The translations under genes were made by a program, and so were the position numbers. From an uncultured Thalassolituus sp. (lineage in GTDB: Bacteria > Pseudomonadota > Gammaproteobacteria > Pseudomonadales > Oceanobacteraceae), in assembly GCF_950066645.1 (NCBI RefSeq), contig NZ_CATMFB010000003.1, forward strand, positions 186,001 through 250,000: a DNA stretch of 64,000 nucleotides, given 5' to 3'. Every line of letters begins with the position of its first letter. Position 1 is the stretch's first letter. Below are positions 7,803 to 17,701 of this stretch, piece after piece. Under the pieces are notes generated by a model. It searched no databases, was not told the DNA's origin, and saw only the letters and a program-made list of their open reading frames with translations.

Positions 7803-8236
7803 AACGCCTGATTCTGCTGTGCCTGATCCTGTTGACTCCCCATACGCAGGCTGAAGAATTTACTCTGCTGAATGGCGGGTCGCTGGCGTTTGCTCCTGAG
7901 CACCCTGGCCAGCCTACGGTACTTATCTTCTGGGCGTCTTGGTGTGGCTACTGCATGAAAGAAATCCCACACCTCAAAGAAGCTCAGGCGCGCTATCCGG
8001 GCCTCAGGTGGCTGGGAGTTAACGTTAACAAGGTCGCAGAAGATGGTAACCGCACCGTCACTGAACGCGGGATCACCTGGCCCTCGATTGCCGATCCGGA
8101 TCTGACGCTGACCGACCGCTTCGGCATCCGCGGAACCCCCGGACTGATCGTGCTGGCCAGCGATGGAGAAACGCTCTTCCGTGGGCGCCGCACCAACACC
8201 GCCTTTCATCAGGCATTACAAGACGCCAGTCAATGA
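7799..8236 (+). CDS. Periplasmic TlpA-like thioredoxin-fold protein
   Basis: A 145-aa protein read from the ATG at 7799, which shares ATGA with the preceding stop; an in-frame GTG at 7784 is less likely. The signal peptide MKRLILLCLILLTPHTQA precedes a thioredoxin fold with active site WCGYC (residues 48-52), strand VLIFWASW before it, and the cis-Pro loop IRGTPGLIV. It is short for the TlpA/ResA group, which usually has 150-190 residues. Likely role: reducing or isomerising Cys residues in periplasmic partners, such as the Cys tail of the DUF4266 lipoprotein or another operon product. The stop overlaps the apbE start by ATGA, so expression is coupled. Confidence 0.9.
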   Translation: MKRLILLCLILLTPHTQAEEFTLLNGGSLAFAPEHPGQPTVLIFWASWCGYCMKEIPHLKEAQARYPGLRWLGVNVNKVAEDGNRTVTERGITWPSIADPDLTLTDRFGIRGTPGLIVLASDGETLFRGRRTNTAFHQALQDASQ

Positions 8237-9252
8237 AGTGGTGGCTGTCCATCGCCCTGTGTCTGCTGGCGATGCCTGGCCACACGGCAGAGAGATTGCA
8301 GCATGTCAGCCCCGACAATGCCCGCTATCAACACTCCGAAGTACTGATGACCACCGATGTCACGTTTACCATCATCACCACCGACGACGTGCGGGCGAAG
8401 CAGGCGGTTCAGCAGGCGATCGCTGAAATAAGAAGAATTGAAGCCTTACTGTCCGAGTGGCAGCCTGACAGCGAAATATCGCGACTCAACCGCTCAGCAG
8501 CGACCTCACCACAAACCGTAAGCAATGAAACCTATCGACTGTTAGATGAAGCCCGGAAAATATCGGAAGCCTCTGATGGCGCATTCGATATAACCTTTAA
8601 AAGTGCGGGCAAACTCTGGGATTTCCGGGCACAGACGATCCCCTCAGACGAGGCTCTGGCTAAGGCGGTCGCGACCATTGATTATCGTCAGGTGGCAATG
8701 AAATCTAACGACCGTTCGATTCAGTTGCTTAAGGAAGGCACTCAGATTGGCCTCGGAGGTATTGCTAAAGGCTATGCCGTCGACCGGGCGGTTCAGATCA
8801 TCCGACAGTCCGGCTTTGAAGAATTCGCAGTCAATGCAGGCGGAGATCTCTATGCGGTCAGCCAGGGCAACCAGAAACTGTGGCGCGTCGGGGTCCGGAA
8901 TCCACGGGACGATTCTGCTCTGCTGGCCCTTCTGCCCGTCGCGAATGCAGCCGTCGCCACGTCTGGCGACTACGAGCGCTTCTTCATCAGGGACGGGCGT
9001 CGTTATCACCATATCATCAACCCGCACACGGGTATGCCAGCAGAGGGAAGTATGAGTGTCACGGTACTGGCCCCTCGGACCTACCTGGCGGACGCACTGG
9101 CCACCGCCGTCTTCGTGCTTGGGCCTGAAGCGGGCATGCAGATGATTGAAGAGCTGTCTGGCTGCGAAGCGATGGTCGTCACAGAAGACGGCAGAATACT
9201 CCTTTCGACTGGCCTGAATGACCTTCAGGAGGTACCTGTTAAAGGCCAGTAA
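8233..9252 (+). CDS. apbE: FAD:protein FMN transferase (ApbE family)
   Basis: A 339-aa exported flavin transferase. It has a signal peptide ([19 protein letters not shown]) and no lipobox Cys at the cleavage point. Family motifs are in order: [51 protein letters not shown], the [11 protein letters not shown] metal/FAD region and [15 protein letters not shown]. ApbE proteins use FAD and Mg2+ to attach FMN covalently to Thr/Ser of target proteins such as NqrB/C, RnfD/G and FMN-binding-domain reductases. No such target is in this operon, so either the substrate is elsewhere or an operon product is flavinylated at an unusual site. It is the last gene of the DUF4266-DUF3570-TlpA-ApbE operon. Confidence 0.94.
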   Translation: MKWWLSIALCLLAMPGHTAERLQHVSPDNARYQHSEVLMTTDVTFTIITTDDVRAKQAVQQAIAEIRRIEALLSEWQPDSEISRLNRSAATSPQTVSNETYRLLDEARKISEASDGAFDITFKSAGKLWDFRAQTIPSDEALAKAVATIDYRQVAMKSNDRSIQLLKEGTQIGLGGIAKGYAVDRAVQIIRQSGFEEFAVNAGGDLYAVSQGNQKLWRVGVRNPRDDSALLALLPVANAAVATSGDYERFFIRDGRRYHHIINPHTGMPAEGSMSVTVLAPRTYLADALATAVFVLGPEAGMQMIEELSGCEAMVVTEDGRILLSTGLNDLQEVPVKGQ

Positions 9253-9292
9253 CTCCGTTATACTCGTGGCGTTTACTGTACACGAGTGTGAT

Positions 9293-11602
9293 ATGAGCGT
9301 TTCTATTGTTTCCCGAATTGCCACCGAACTGAATATCCGCGACCAGCAGGTTCAGGCGACCATTACTTTGTTGGATGACGGTGCGACCGTCCCTTTTATT
9401 GCCCGTTACCGGAAGGAAGTCACCGGAGCTCTCGATGACAGTCAGCTGCGTACCCTGGAAGAGCGCCTGCGCTACCTGCGCGACATGGAAGACCGTCGTA
9501 GTACCATCATTAAGAGCATTGAAGAACAGGGCAAGCTGACCGACGAACTCAAACGCGAATTACTCACGGCAGACACAAAGACCCGTCTCGAAGATCTCTA
9601 TCTGCCTTACAAACCCAAACGCCGTACCAAGGGCCAGATCGCCATTGAAGCAGGTCTCGAACCCCTTGCCGATGCTTTGTTCGGTAACCCCGGACTCACC
9701 CCTGAAGACCTCGCAGCAGAGTACCTGAATGAAGAACAGGGCGTTGCCGACACTAAGGCTGCCCTCGACGGTGCCCGTTACATCCTGATGGAACGTTTTG
9801 CCGAAGACGCTGATCTGCTCGCCCGTGTCCGGCGCTTCATGCAGCAGGAAGCGACACTCTCTGTCCGCGTTGTTTCAGGCAAAGAGAGCGAAGGCGAAAA
9901 ATTCGCCGATTACTTTGAACACGACGAGCCCCTGAATAAAGTCCCGAGCCACCGGGCTCTGGCGATTCTTCGCGGCCGGAACGAAGGCATACTGAGCTTC
10001 TCTCTGGTCACTGGTGAGCCGGGAGACACAGCCACCAGCAGTCCGTGTGAAGCCATGATCGCCGAACACTTCGGCATCGAGAATACCGGCCGCCCGGCAG
10101 ACCGCTGGCTGGCAGAAGTCGTCAAGTGGACGTGGCGTATCAAGCTGCTGACCAGTATTGAAACCGAACTGGTGGGCCAGCTGAGGGACCGGGCCGAAGA
10201 AGACGCCATCCGTGTCTTTGCGTCCAACCTGAAGGATCTGCTGCTGGCAGCCCCGGCCGGACGTAAAGTCACGATCGGCCTCGATCCGGGTCTGCGCACC
10301 GGTGTGAAAGTTGCTGTGGTCGACAACACAGGTAAGGTCGTCGACCACGCGACCATTTATCCGACGCCACCACAGAACCGTCTGGCCGAATCGGCGGCGG
10401 TACTGACGGCCCTGATTGCGAAGCATAATGTTGAACTGATTTCGATTGGTAACGGCACAGGGTCACGTGAAACCGATAAATTTGTCGGCGACATGATCAA
10501 AGCCAATCCTGCGCTGAAAAAGGTGCAGAAAATTATGGTCAACGAGGCCGGAGCGTCTGTGTATTCGGCATCTGAACTGGCGGCGAAGGAGTTTCCGGAT
10601 CTTGATGTCACCATCCGGGGCGCGGTATCGATCGCCCGCCGCCTGCAGGATCCACTGGCCGAGCTGGTAAAAATCGAACCTAAATCCATCGGCGTAGGTC
10701 AGTATCAGCACGACGTAAACCAGAGTCAGCTGGCGCGCTCTCTTGATGCAGTGGTTGAAGACTGTGTGAACTCAGTCGGGGTCGACCTGAATACGGCTTC
10801 CGCGCCATTACTCAGCCGGATTGCGGGCCTTAACGCGACGCTGGCCGGAAACATCGTCGCATTCCGCGATGTGAACGGAGCATTTAACTCCCGGAAAGAT
10901 CTGCTGAAGGTGCCGCGACTGGGCGATAAAACCTTTGAGCAGGCCGCTGGTTTTCTTCGGGTAATGAAGGGTAAAAACCCGCTGGATGCCTCGGGAGTTC
11001 ACCCTGAATCTTACCCGGTTGTAGAGCGCATTGCGCACCAGTTTTCCCGCGATGTGAGCAGCCTGATTGGCGATGGTGCCTTTCTGAAATCGGTCAACGC
11101 TGCGCAGTTCGCTGATGCCCAGGCAGGGGAAATTACTGTCCGCGATATTCTCAATGAACTGGAAAAACCCGGGCGCGATCCACGCCCTGAGTTCCGCTTC
11201 GCAGAATTCAAAGAAGGCGTGGAAGAAATCAAAGACCTCAAGCCAGGCATGATTCTCGAAGGGGTTATTACCAACGTTGCGGCCTTTGGGGCGTTCGTCG
11301 ATATTGGTGTTCATCAGGACGGACTGGTGCATATTTCAGCGCTGTCAGACACCTTCGTGAAAGATCCGCGCGACGTTGTTAAAGCCGGCGATATCGTGAA
11401 GGTAAAAGTGATGGAAGTCGACGTGTCGCGTAAGCGCATTGGCTTATCTATGCGCCTCGGCGATGATATCCCGGTGGGTGATTCCAACCGTTCCCGTAAA
11501 GAACAGCGCCCGGCACGTGTCCGCAACCAGACCTCACAGCCACCCGCTGGCGGGGCCATGGCAGGCGCCTTTGCGGCGGCGTTCGCAAAAGCGAAAAAAT
11601 AA
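9293..11602 (+). CDS. tex: Tex-type RNA-binding transcription accessory protein
   Basis: A 769-aa protein from the ATG at 9293 ([16 protein letters not shown]), the normal family N-terminus. Upstream in-frame codons overlap apbE and are not part of the protein. Domains are in order: Tex N-terminal helical region (about 1-190), YqgF/RNase H-like core beginning at [17 protein letters not shown] (about 327), helix-hairpin-helix (about 495-560, [16 protein letters not shown]) and S1 RNA-binding domain (about 646-722, [16 protein letters not shown]). A basic low-complexity tail follows. Tex is a conserved nucleic-acid-binding factor that influences transcription and translation quality. A TATACT at 9259-9264 may be its -10 box; the -35 is poor. 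Confidence 0.96.
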   Translation: MSVSIVSRIATELNIRDQQVQATITLLDDGATVPFIARYRKEVTGALDDSQLRTLEERLRYLRDMEDRRSTIIKSIEEQGKLTDELKRELLTADTKTRLEDLYLPYKPKRRTKGQIAIEAGLEPLADALFGNPGLTPEDLAAEYLNEEQGVADTKAALDGARYILMERFAEDADLLARVRRFMQQEATLSVRVVSGKESEGEKFADYFEHDEPLNKVPSHRALAILRGRNEGILSFSLVTGEPGDTATSSPCEAMIAEHFGIENTGRPADRWLAEVVKWTWRIKLLTSIETELVGQLRDRAEEDAIRVFASNLKDLLLAAPAGRKVTIGLDPGLRTGVKVAVVDNTGKVVDHATIYPTPPQNRLAESAAVLTALIAKHNVELISIGNGTGSRETDKFVGDMIKANPALKKVQKIMVNEAGASVYSASELAAKEFPDLDVTIRGAVSIARRLQDPLAELVKIEPKSIGVGQYQHDVNQSQLARSLDAVVEDCVNSVGVDLNTASAPLLSRIAGLNATLAGNIVAFRDVNGAFNSRKDLLKVPRLGDKTFEQAAGFLRVMKGKNPLDASGVHPESYPVVERIAHQFSRDVSSLIGDGAFLKSVNAAQFADAQAGEITVRDILNELEKPGRDPRPEFRFAEFKEGVEEIKDLKPGMILEGVITNVAAFGAFVDIGVHQDGLVHISALSDTFVKDPRDVVKAGDIVKVKVMEVDVSRKRIGLSMRLGDDIPVGDSNRSRKEQRPARVRNQTSQPPAGGAMAGAFAAAFAKAKK

Positions 11603-11621
11603 TGAAAAAGCAGGGACAGGA

Positions 11622-13805
11622 TTGAAGTTAAAACTATCCGCAGGTCTGAGAGCAGGCCTGCTCAGCGCTGTAGCCAGTGTGACTGCCCAGACATGGGCAG
11701 TCTCTGATCTGCCGGATGATCTGTCTCTGGCAGACCCGCTGCTGTCTGATGTTCCTCATGTTCTGAGCGCGGTCAGGCTGCATCAGCCTACGGCTGAAGT
11801 ACCCGCCAGTGTTACCGTGCTCGACAGCGATTTTATTCGCGCCACCGGGGCTAAAAATATCTCTGATCTGCTGCGCTACGTGCCCGGTATGCAGGTCGCT
11901 CCCGAACTCTACGACAACAGCGAATCTGTTGCCTACCATGGTGGCCCGTCAATTTTCCCTAAGAGCATGCAGGTACTGATCGATGGTCGCTCCGTCTACC
12001 GCTCAGGGCTTGCCGCCGTCGGCTGGGAAAAGTTACCTGTGGCCGTCGAAGAAATTCAGCGTATCGAAGTGGTACGCGGGCCGAACTCAACCAGTTATGG
12101 CACCAATGCTTACCAGGCGGTCGTTAACATTATTACCCACCATCCGGCGGACTCGGGCGGTGACAGCCTCACCGTTGAAGGGGGTAATAACAGTGAAGGC
12201 TATGTGTACGCACAGAAGATTTTCACCACGGATAAACATCAGTGGCGGCTGAACGCGAATTATCGCCACAGCGATAATATGCAGGACAGCACCGATCCGC
12301 GCCTGGGGTGTAGTGACGGGTGTCCGGACACCCGGGAATCCGCATTTATAACCTTACGCGGCCATCATGATCTTGGCGCCAACGATGAGATGGACTCCGC
12401 GTTTGTCATCATGACCGCAGAACGTGACGTCCCCCTATACGAATTCAGTGAAAACCGGGTGTCAGACCTGCACATGGAGACCGGCACCCGTTATTACCGC
12501 CAGCTGAACAGTAACCATGAGCTGAAAGTCTCGGCCTATGCGTTGATGTACGAGCGTTACCAGCCTCAGAGTGTCGACAGCGTTTATGCCGGCTATTTCG
12601 ATCCGGATCTGGGCGCGCTCTATCGCCTCAACCCGGAAGCCGCGCGACAGTTCGCCCGGGGCGAAGTCCCTGCGGCGGCAGATATGTCAGACCCTCAGCA
12701 GGCCAGCCTGATCGGAACACTGGTAAGCCGCTATGCCGATCCTGCTGATTTTATTGTGCCCATCCGTGGTGAACTGACATCCGGATCGACCGAATACCGG
12801 GCTGATCTGGAAATTCAGGATACGCTGGCTCTCCGACCTGATCTGACGATGATCGCCGGATTCGGATATCGATACGACAGAGTCGAATCTGAGAATTACT
12901 ACAACGGCATGATCGACGACCACAAGCTGCGTCTGTTCGGAAACCTGAACTGGCACATAAATCAGCGCTGGGTTGCGCACTCAGGTCTGATGCTCGAGAA
13001 AGAAGACGGTGACGACTACACCCTGTCTGCCCGGGCAGCGCTGAACTATCTGATCAGCCCCCTCGAGTCACTCCGCCTGGTCTACAGCCAGGCCGCACGC
13101 ACACCCGATTTTCTTGAAGAAAATGCCGACTGGACATACCGCTTCCGGACCTACGAAACCGAATCGCCTTACGCCAGCGACGAATTCTACGCATCATTAC
13201 AGGGGCCCGGAGACCTTGAGCCGCAAAGGATTGAGTCATACGAGATAGGTTACTACGGACGCAGTGGTCAACAACGTACGCTCGCTGAGTGGGATTTACG
13301 TCTGTTCTACGAAGAGCTGACCGAGGTTGTTTACCTCTATCCCTCCGTTTGGGCAGAGCAGGCATACTGTGGCAACCGGATCAATTTCTCCGGAGCAGAA
13401 TGGCAGCTTAGCCTGTCTCCATCCAGTGCCACTACACTGCGGCTCTCCGGCGCGCTGATCAATGCCAGCGCTGCCCCATCAGACCCGCGCGTCAGTGACG
13501 ATGAACTGGTCGAATTATATTCACCTTTCACCCAGACACTTGCGTGGCTGCAACAATGGCCAGCAAGCGTGCACAGCACCGCCAGCCTGTTCCTGATCTC
13601 CGACGCCGGCGGCGTCAGCGGGGACGACACCCGAGACGTTCAGCGCCTCGATCTTCACCTGTATCAACCGGTCTCATTGGGCTCTCTTCCCGGTCAATGG
13701 AACATCCGGGTTCAACACGATTTTTCGGATGATACCTACACCCCACGCGGTAGCCGCTACGACTCAGATACCCGCTATCAGGCAGGGATCAGACTGCAGT
13801 TCTGA
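11622..13805 (+). CDS. TonB-dependent receptor (tandem copy 1)
   Basis: A 727-aa receptor. The best start is the TTG at 11622, giving signal peptide MKLKLSAGLRAGLLSAVASVTAQTWA; in-frame ATGs further upstream fall inside tex. The plug domain (about 45-160) contains EVPASVTVLDSDFI, LLRYVPGMQVAPELYD, QVLIDGRSVY and the conserved IQRIEVVRGPNSTSYGTNAY box. The barrel follows and ends ...YQAGIRLQF, an aromatic terminal strand. The gene begins 19 bases after tex and may be partly read through from it. It is clearly duplicated by the next gene: the same LSDVPHVL-AVRL-QP-AEVPASVTVLD opening and the same DDHK, SARTPDF and GPGDLE-QRI-SYE-GYYGR blocks. The ligand is unknown. Confidence 0.92.
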   Translation: MKLKLSAGLRAGLLSAVASVTAQTWAVSDLPDDLSLADPLLSDVPHVLSAVRLHQPTAEVPASVTVLDSDFIRATGAKNISDLLRYVPGMQVAPELYDNSESVAYHGGPSIFPKSMQVLIDGRSVYRSGLAAVGWEKLPVAVEEIQRIEVVRGPNSTSYGTNAYQAVVNIITHHPADSGGDSLTVEGGNNSEGYVYAQKIFTTDKHQWRLNANYRHSDNMQDSTDPRLGCSDGCPDTRESAFITLRGHHDLGANDEMDSAFVIMTAERDVPLYEFSENRVSDLHMETGTRYYRQLNSNHELKVSAYALMYERYQPQSVDSVYAGYFDPDLGALYRLNPEAARQFARGEVPAAADMSDPQQASLIGTLVSRYADPADFIVPIRGELTSGSTEYRADLEIQDTLALRPDLTMIAGFGYRYDRVESENYYNGMIDDHKLRLFGNLNWHINQRWVAHSGLMLEKEDGDDYTLSARAALNYLISPLESLRLVYSQAARTPDFLEENADWTYRFRTYETESPYASDEFYASLQGPGDLEPQRIESYEIGYYGRSGQQRTLAEWDLRLFYEELTEVVYLYPSVWAEQAYCGNRINFSGAEWQLSLSPSSATTLRLSGALINASAAPSDPRVSDDELVELYSPFTQTLAWLQQWPASVHSTASLFLISDAGGVSGDDTRDVQRLDLHLYQPVSLGSLPGQWNIRVQHDFSDDTYTPRGSRYDSDTRYQAGIRLQF

Positions 13806-13852
13806 GAATGCTTATTATTCTTTCAGGCCAGCACATCCAAACCGGCCAGAAG

Positions 13853-13882
13853 TTAGAAGAAGCCCTGAAATCCCTTTATAAT
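13853..13882 (+). promoter_or_regulatory. Sigma70-like promoter for second tandem TonB receptor
   Basis: TTAGAA (13853-13858), an 18-base spacer and a perfect TATAAT (13877-13882), 28 bases before the GTG start at 13910. The -10 is consensus and the -35 is weak. It gives the downstream paralogue its own promoter, separate from tex and the first receptor. Confidence 0.5.
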
Positions 13883-13909
13883 CGCGCCTCCTGAAATCCG
13901 GAGACACCA

Positions 13910-16072
13910 GTGAAATTTCCAGGCTGTATTTTCCTGACGCTTTCCATCGCTGCCAGCGCTTGGGCAGAGTCCGTTGACGAGACGCTGTTCCTCGACCCGA
14001 TGGCTGCGGATGTACCTCATGTGCTGACCGCCGTGAGATTGCGCCAACCCGCAGCAGAAGTGCCAGCCAGTGTCACTGTACTCGATGCAGATTTCATCGC
14101 AGCCACAGGCGCCACGACCATTACAGAGCTGATGCGATTCGTCCCCGGCATGATGGTGGCCCCGGAAATTTACGACAACAACGACAGTGTTCAGTATCAC
14201 GGTGGCCCTGCGCACTTCCCGAAGGGTATGCAGATCCTGCTGGATGGTCATACGATTTTCGGTTCGGCACTCAACTCGGTGAACTGGTATCAGTTACCCG
14301 TAGCCGTTGAGCAGATCCAGCGTATTGAAGTAGTGCGGGGGCCGAATGCACCCACCTACGGCACCAACGCCTATCAGGCGGTGATTAATATCATCACCCG
14401 CCACACAGCGGACTCCCAGGGTGGCAGAATCGTCACCGAAGGAGGCAACAACCGCTACCGCTATGGGTTCGCTCAGGCAGGGTGGGGCTATGAAGGAAAT
14501 TACTGGGCCGTTTCAGCACTCCATCGCGCCACGGACAACCTAGAAGACCTCTATTCCGACGTGCCGCCCTGCAGCCCCTGTTCAGATAATCGCCGGGCCA
14601 ATGCGTTATCTCTGCGCGGCGATGTCGAACTCAGCCATCAGACCAGTCTGCGCACCAGCCTGTATGTTGCCGATGCCAGGAAACAGGTGCCGTTTTACCA
14701 GCAGGCGGTCACTGAAAACGATATTACTGACCGCTCAGTACTTGCTGGTCTGACACTTGAACACACAGCGACTGAACATCATCAGGTACGACTCACTGCG
14801 AGTTACCTTCATAACGAACGGCTCAACGATACGCGTATTGAAGGAATAGGTGCAGGGGCTCTGGATGATGATCTGCGAGCCCTGTTTCTGATCAACCCCG
14901 AGGCAGCCATGTTGCTGGCTCAGGGAGAACTTCTGGCCGCCTATAGCGCTCTCGATCTGACGGATCAGCAACAGACAGCCCTGGTCCAGGCGCTCGCGAC
15001 ACGGTATGCCGATATAACAGACGCCATGATTCCTGTGTCGGGTGATGTCCGCGCCTATCTGACCGAAGACAGAGTTGATATGGAAATTCAGGATACCTGG
15101 GCCCTGTCACCCGATCTGACTTTTGTATCAGGATTGGGTTATCGCTATGAAGTCGCCGATTCTGAGCATTTTTACGGTGGCCGGATAGACGACCATAAAT
15201 TCCGTGCTTTCGCGCACGTAAACTGGAAACCAGCCGACGCCTGGGTTGCCCATGCTGGTCTGATGTACGAGAAAGAAGGGCAACACGAAGAGGCTCTGTC
15301 GTTCCGCAGTGCCCTGAATTATCTGCTGACGCCACTGAACTCCATCCGCGTTGTATTTAACGAATCGGCGCGAACACCGGATTTCTTTGAAGAACATGCG
15401 TACTGGACATTCCAGCTGAAGAACATTGAAACAGAGGCTGAGCTGAACGGGACCACCTATTTCGAATCTTATATCGGCCCCGGCGATCTGGATCAGCAAC
15501 GTATCCGCTCCTACGAGCTGGGCTACTACGGCCGCACCCAGAGCGGCAGTTTCGATACCGACCTCCGCGCCTTCCGTGAATATCAGTACGATGTGATCTA
15601 TCGCTGGCCGTCGACACGCTCGCCAGTGACGTACACCGACAATGAAATCTGGTATACGGGCATCGAAGGGCAGGCCAGCTGGTATCCCAGACGTGGCACG
15701 CAACTGCGCTTTAACGGCGCGTACACTGAGCTGACCTATGAACTGGAAGAAGGCCTCACCGAAGAACGGATCTTTGCGCTGTACGCGCCCGTCACTACGA
15801 CAACCAGCTGGATTCAACAGTGGCCCGGACGCATCCATACCACTGCCACCCTGATTCTCGGCTATGACTACGGCAGCAAGGACGACAACGCCGATCCGAC
15901 TGACATGAAGCGCCTGGATCTTTATGTGCGTCGCCCATTTGAGTTATCAGGGTTGCCTGGCGAAGGGTATGTAAAAGCCCAACGGGACTTCTCTTCTGAC
16001 CCACACCTGCCCGGCACTCTGGCCTACAACAGTGTTTTGCGCTGGCAGGCCGGATTCAGCCTCGAATTCTGA
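13910..16072 (+). CDS. TonB-dependent receptor (tandem copy 2)
   Basis: A 720-aa receptor starting at GTG with GGAG 7 bases upstream. The signal peptide (MKFPGCIFLTLSIAASAWA) is followed by a plug with EVPASVTVLDADFI, LMRFVPGMMVAPEIYD, QILLDGHTIF and IQRIEVVRGPNAPTYGTNAY, then a barrel ending WQAGFSLEF. It is paralogous to the receptor just upstream along the whole length, including FNESARTPDFFEEHAYWTF-type and GPGDLDQQRIRSYELGYYG blocks. Surface loops differ, for example the Cys pairs CGC/CSPC near residue 220, which suggests related but distinct ligands or phage/bacteriocin avoidance; this is inference. It has its own predicted promoter and is followed by gshA 69 bases later. Confidence 0.92.
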   Translation: MKFPGCIFLTLSIAASAWAESVDETLFLDPMAADVPHVLTAVRLRQPAAEVPASVTVLDADFIAATGATTITELMRFVPGMMVAPEIYDNNDSVQYHGGPAHFPKGMQILLDGHTIFGSALNSVNWYQLPVAVEQIQRIEVVRGPNAPTYGTNAYQAVINIITRHTADSQGGRIVTEGGNNRYRYGFAQAGWGYEGNYWAVSALHRATDNLEDLYSDVPPCSPCSDNRRANALSLRGDVELSHQTSLRTSLYVADARKQVPFYQQAVTENDITDRSVLAGLTLEHTATEHHQVRLTASYLHNERLNDTRIEGIGAGALDDDLRALFLINPEAAMLLAQGELLAAYSALDLTDQQQTALVQALATRYADITDAMIPVSGDVRAYLTEDRVDMEIQDTWALSPDLTFVSGLGYRYEVADSEHFYGGRIDDHKFRAFAHVNWKPADAWVAHAGLMYEKEGQHEEALSFRSALNYLLTPLNSIRVVFNESARTPDFFEEHAYWTFQLKNIETEAELNGTTYFESYIGPGDLDQQRIRSYELGYYGRTQSGSFDTDLRAFREYQYDVIYRWPSTRSPVTYTDNEIWYTGIEGQASWYPRRGTQLRFNGAYTELTYELEEGLTEERIFALYAPVTTTTSWIQQWPGRIHTTATLILGYDYGSKDDNADPTDMKRLDLYVRRPFELSGLPGEGYVKAQRDFSSDPHLPGTLAYNSVLRWQAGFSLEF

Positions 16073-16081
16073 CCTTTAGAA

Positions 16082-16111
16082 TTAGGCGAGGCTGAGGTTT
16101 CACCCTATAAT
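16082..16111 (+). promoter_or_regulatory. Sigma70-like promoter for gshA
   Basis: TTAGGC (16082-16087), an 18-base spacer and a perfect TATAAT (16106-16111), 30 bases before the chosen gshA start. The -35 is weak, the -10 consensus. Confidence 0.5.
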
Positions 16112-16141
16112 CCCGCCACATCCAATTGTTCCGAGGTGCTC

Positions 16142-17701
16142 TTGGCGACTTACGACCATCTGCTGACACTGCTGTCCGACGACCGTCACCTGCCGCTGCT
16201 CCGCAGCCTTCAGCGTGGCCTCGAAAAAGAAGGTCTGCGTTGCGACCCACAAGGGCATATCGCTCAGACGCCTCACCCTAAAGGTCTGGGTTCGGCGCTG
16301 ACACACCCTGCTATTACTACGGATTATTCCGAGGCTCTGCTGGAATTCATCACGCCGGTATTTACCTCGGCGCACGAGGCATCAGCCTTTCTCGAAATCG
16401 CCCATCGATTTGCTTATCAGCAGATGAATGGTGAGCTGATCTGGCCGGCGTCCATGCCCTGCATCCTGAACGGCGAGATGAGTATTCCCATTGCGGATTA
16501 CGGTGATTCCAATCTGGGTAAACTGAAACACGTCTACCGCCATGGATTGTGGCATCGCTACGGCCGGACGATGCAGGCAATCTCAGGAATTCATTACAAC
16601 TTTTCTCTGCCTGACGGGCTACTGGAATTGCTGGCCGCAGAAGAGGGACGAACCGCCGACAAAGACTTTGTCTCCGAGCGCTACCTGCGCCTTATCCGTA
16701 ACTTCCGTCGCCATGGCTGGCTGCTGATGTACCTGTTTGGTGCATCACCGGCCGTCTGTAAAACGTTCCTCGCTGGCCGCGATCATAAGCTGGATACACT
16801 CCATCAGCACACCCTGTATGCGCCTTACGCAACCTCGTTACGCATGAGTGACCTTGGCTACCAGAATAACGCTCAATCCGGGCTGAAGGTGTGTCACAAC
16901 ACGCTGGACAGCTACATCAATACGCTGAGCGAAGCCCTGACCATTCCCGTAGCAGAATACGAAGCCATTGGCGTACGTGGCGACGACGGCGAATACCGTC
17001 AGCTCAATACCAACATGCTGCAGATAGAGAACGAGTACTACAGCAATATCCGTCCTAAGCGGGTCGGTTTGCCTGGCGAGAAGCCCCTGCAGGCCCTCGA
17101 CCGTGCGGGCATTCAGTACATTGAAGTCCGCAGCACTGACGTAAACCCCTTCCTGCCACTCGGGATCGATGTCCCTCAGATGCAGTTCCTGGACGTATTT
17201 CTGACCTGGTGCGCACTGACAGACAGCCCGGAAATCTCCGATGATGAATACGAGAGAATCCAGACCAATTTCAGCCGCACAGTATACGAGGGGCGCCGCC
17301 CGGGACTGACCCTGCAGACCAGCAGTGGTGAGGTCAGCCTGCAGCGTCTTGGTATGGATCTGTTGGATGCCATGTCGGAGCTGGCGCGTACCATGGATAC
17401 AGCGCATGGGCAGTGTTTCCACCTGGATACGCTGAATCAACAGCGCCTGAAGCTGGCCGACTCCGCACTGACCCCTTCAGCGAAGATTCTGAGGATTATC
17501 GAAGAAGACGGTATTGAGTTTGCTACCCTGACACTCCAGCAGGCGCTGGAACATCGCAAGACGCTCTCTGAGCCCCTGTCTCCGACGGTACTGGAGCAAT
17601 GGAAGAAAGCCGCGTCAGACAGCCTGCAGGAGCAGGCCGACATGGAAGCAGCAGACACTCTGTCGTTTGACGAGTACCTGCAGAATTATCTGAAACGCTG
17701 A
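16142..17701 (+). CDS. gshA: Glutamate-cysteine ligase
   Basis: A 519-aa enzyme of the gammaproteobacterial GshA class, catalysing ATP-dependent joining of glutamate and cysteine, the first step of glutathione synthesis. Visible family blocks are GLEKEGLRCDPQGHIAQTPHP near the N-terminus, TTDYSEALLEFITP, the ISGIHYNFSLPD active-site segment, SLRMSDLGYQN, IENEYYSNIRPKR and YIEVRSTDVNPFLPLGI. The length is normal for the family. The TTG at 16142 lies 5 bases after GAGG; a GTG at 16136 overlaps that site and is less likely. Its TGA stop abuts the stop of the convergent FliL-like gene with no spacer, the shared hexamer being TGATCA (17699-17704). Confidence 0.96.
   Translation: MATYDHLLTLLSDDRHLPLLRSLQRGLEKEGLRCDPQGHIAQTPHPKGLGSALTHPAITTDYSEALLEFITPVFTSAHEASAFLEIAHRFAYQQMNGELIWPASMPCILNGEMSIPIADYGDSNLGKLKHVYRHGLWHRYGRTMQAISGIHYNFSLPDGLLELLAAEEGRTADKDFVSERYLRLIRNFRRHGWLLMYLFGASPAVCKTFLAGRDHKLDTLHQHTLYAPYATSLRMSDLGYQNNAQSGLKVCHNTLDSYINTLSEALTIPVAEYEAIGVRGDDGEYRQLNTNMLQIENEYYSNIRPKRVGLPGEKPLQALDRAGIQYIEVRSTDVNPFLPLGIDVPQMQFLDVFLTWCALTDSPEISDDEYERIQTNFSRTVYEGRRPGLTLQTSSGEVSLQRLGMDLLDAMSELARTMDTAHGQCFHLDTLNQQRLKLADSALTPSAKILRIIEEDGIEFATLTLQQALEHRKTLSEPLSPTVLEQWKKAASDSLQEQADMEAADTLSFDEYLQNYLKR

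Noticed and set aside
8644-9324. Open frame of about 225 codons opposite apbE
   Set aside because: ApbE catalytic motifs are read on the plus strand across the same bases.
11439-11621. Upstream in-frame extension of the first tandem TonB receptor
   Set aside because: It lies within tex and adds no signal peptide; the TTG at 11622 gives an excellent signal sequence.
15128-15838. Open frame of about 235 codons opposite the second tandem TonB receptor
   Set aside because: It mirrors the barrel-coding strand, which shows continuous receptor motifs; long antisense frames are common in this base composition.
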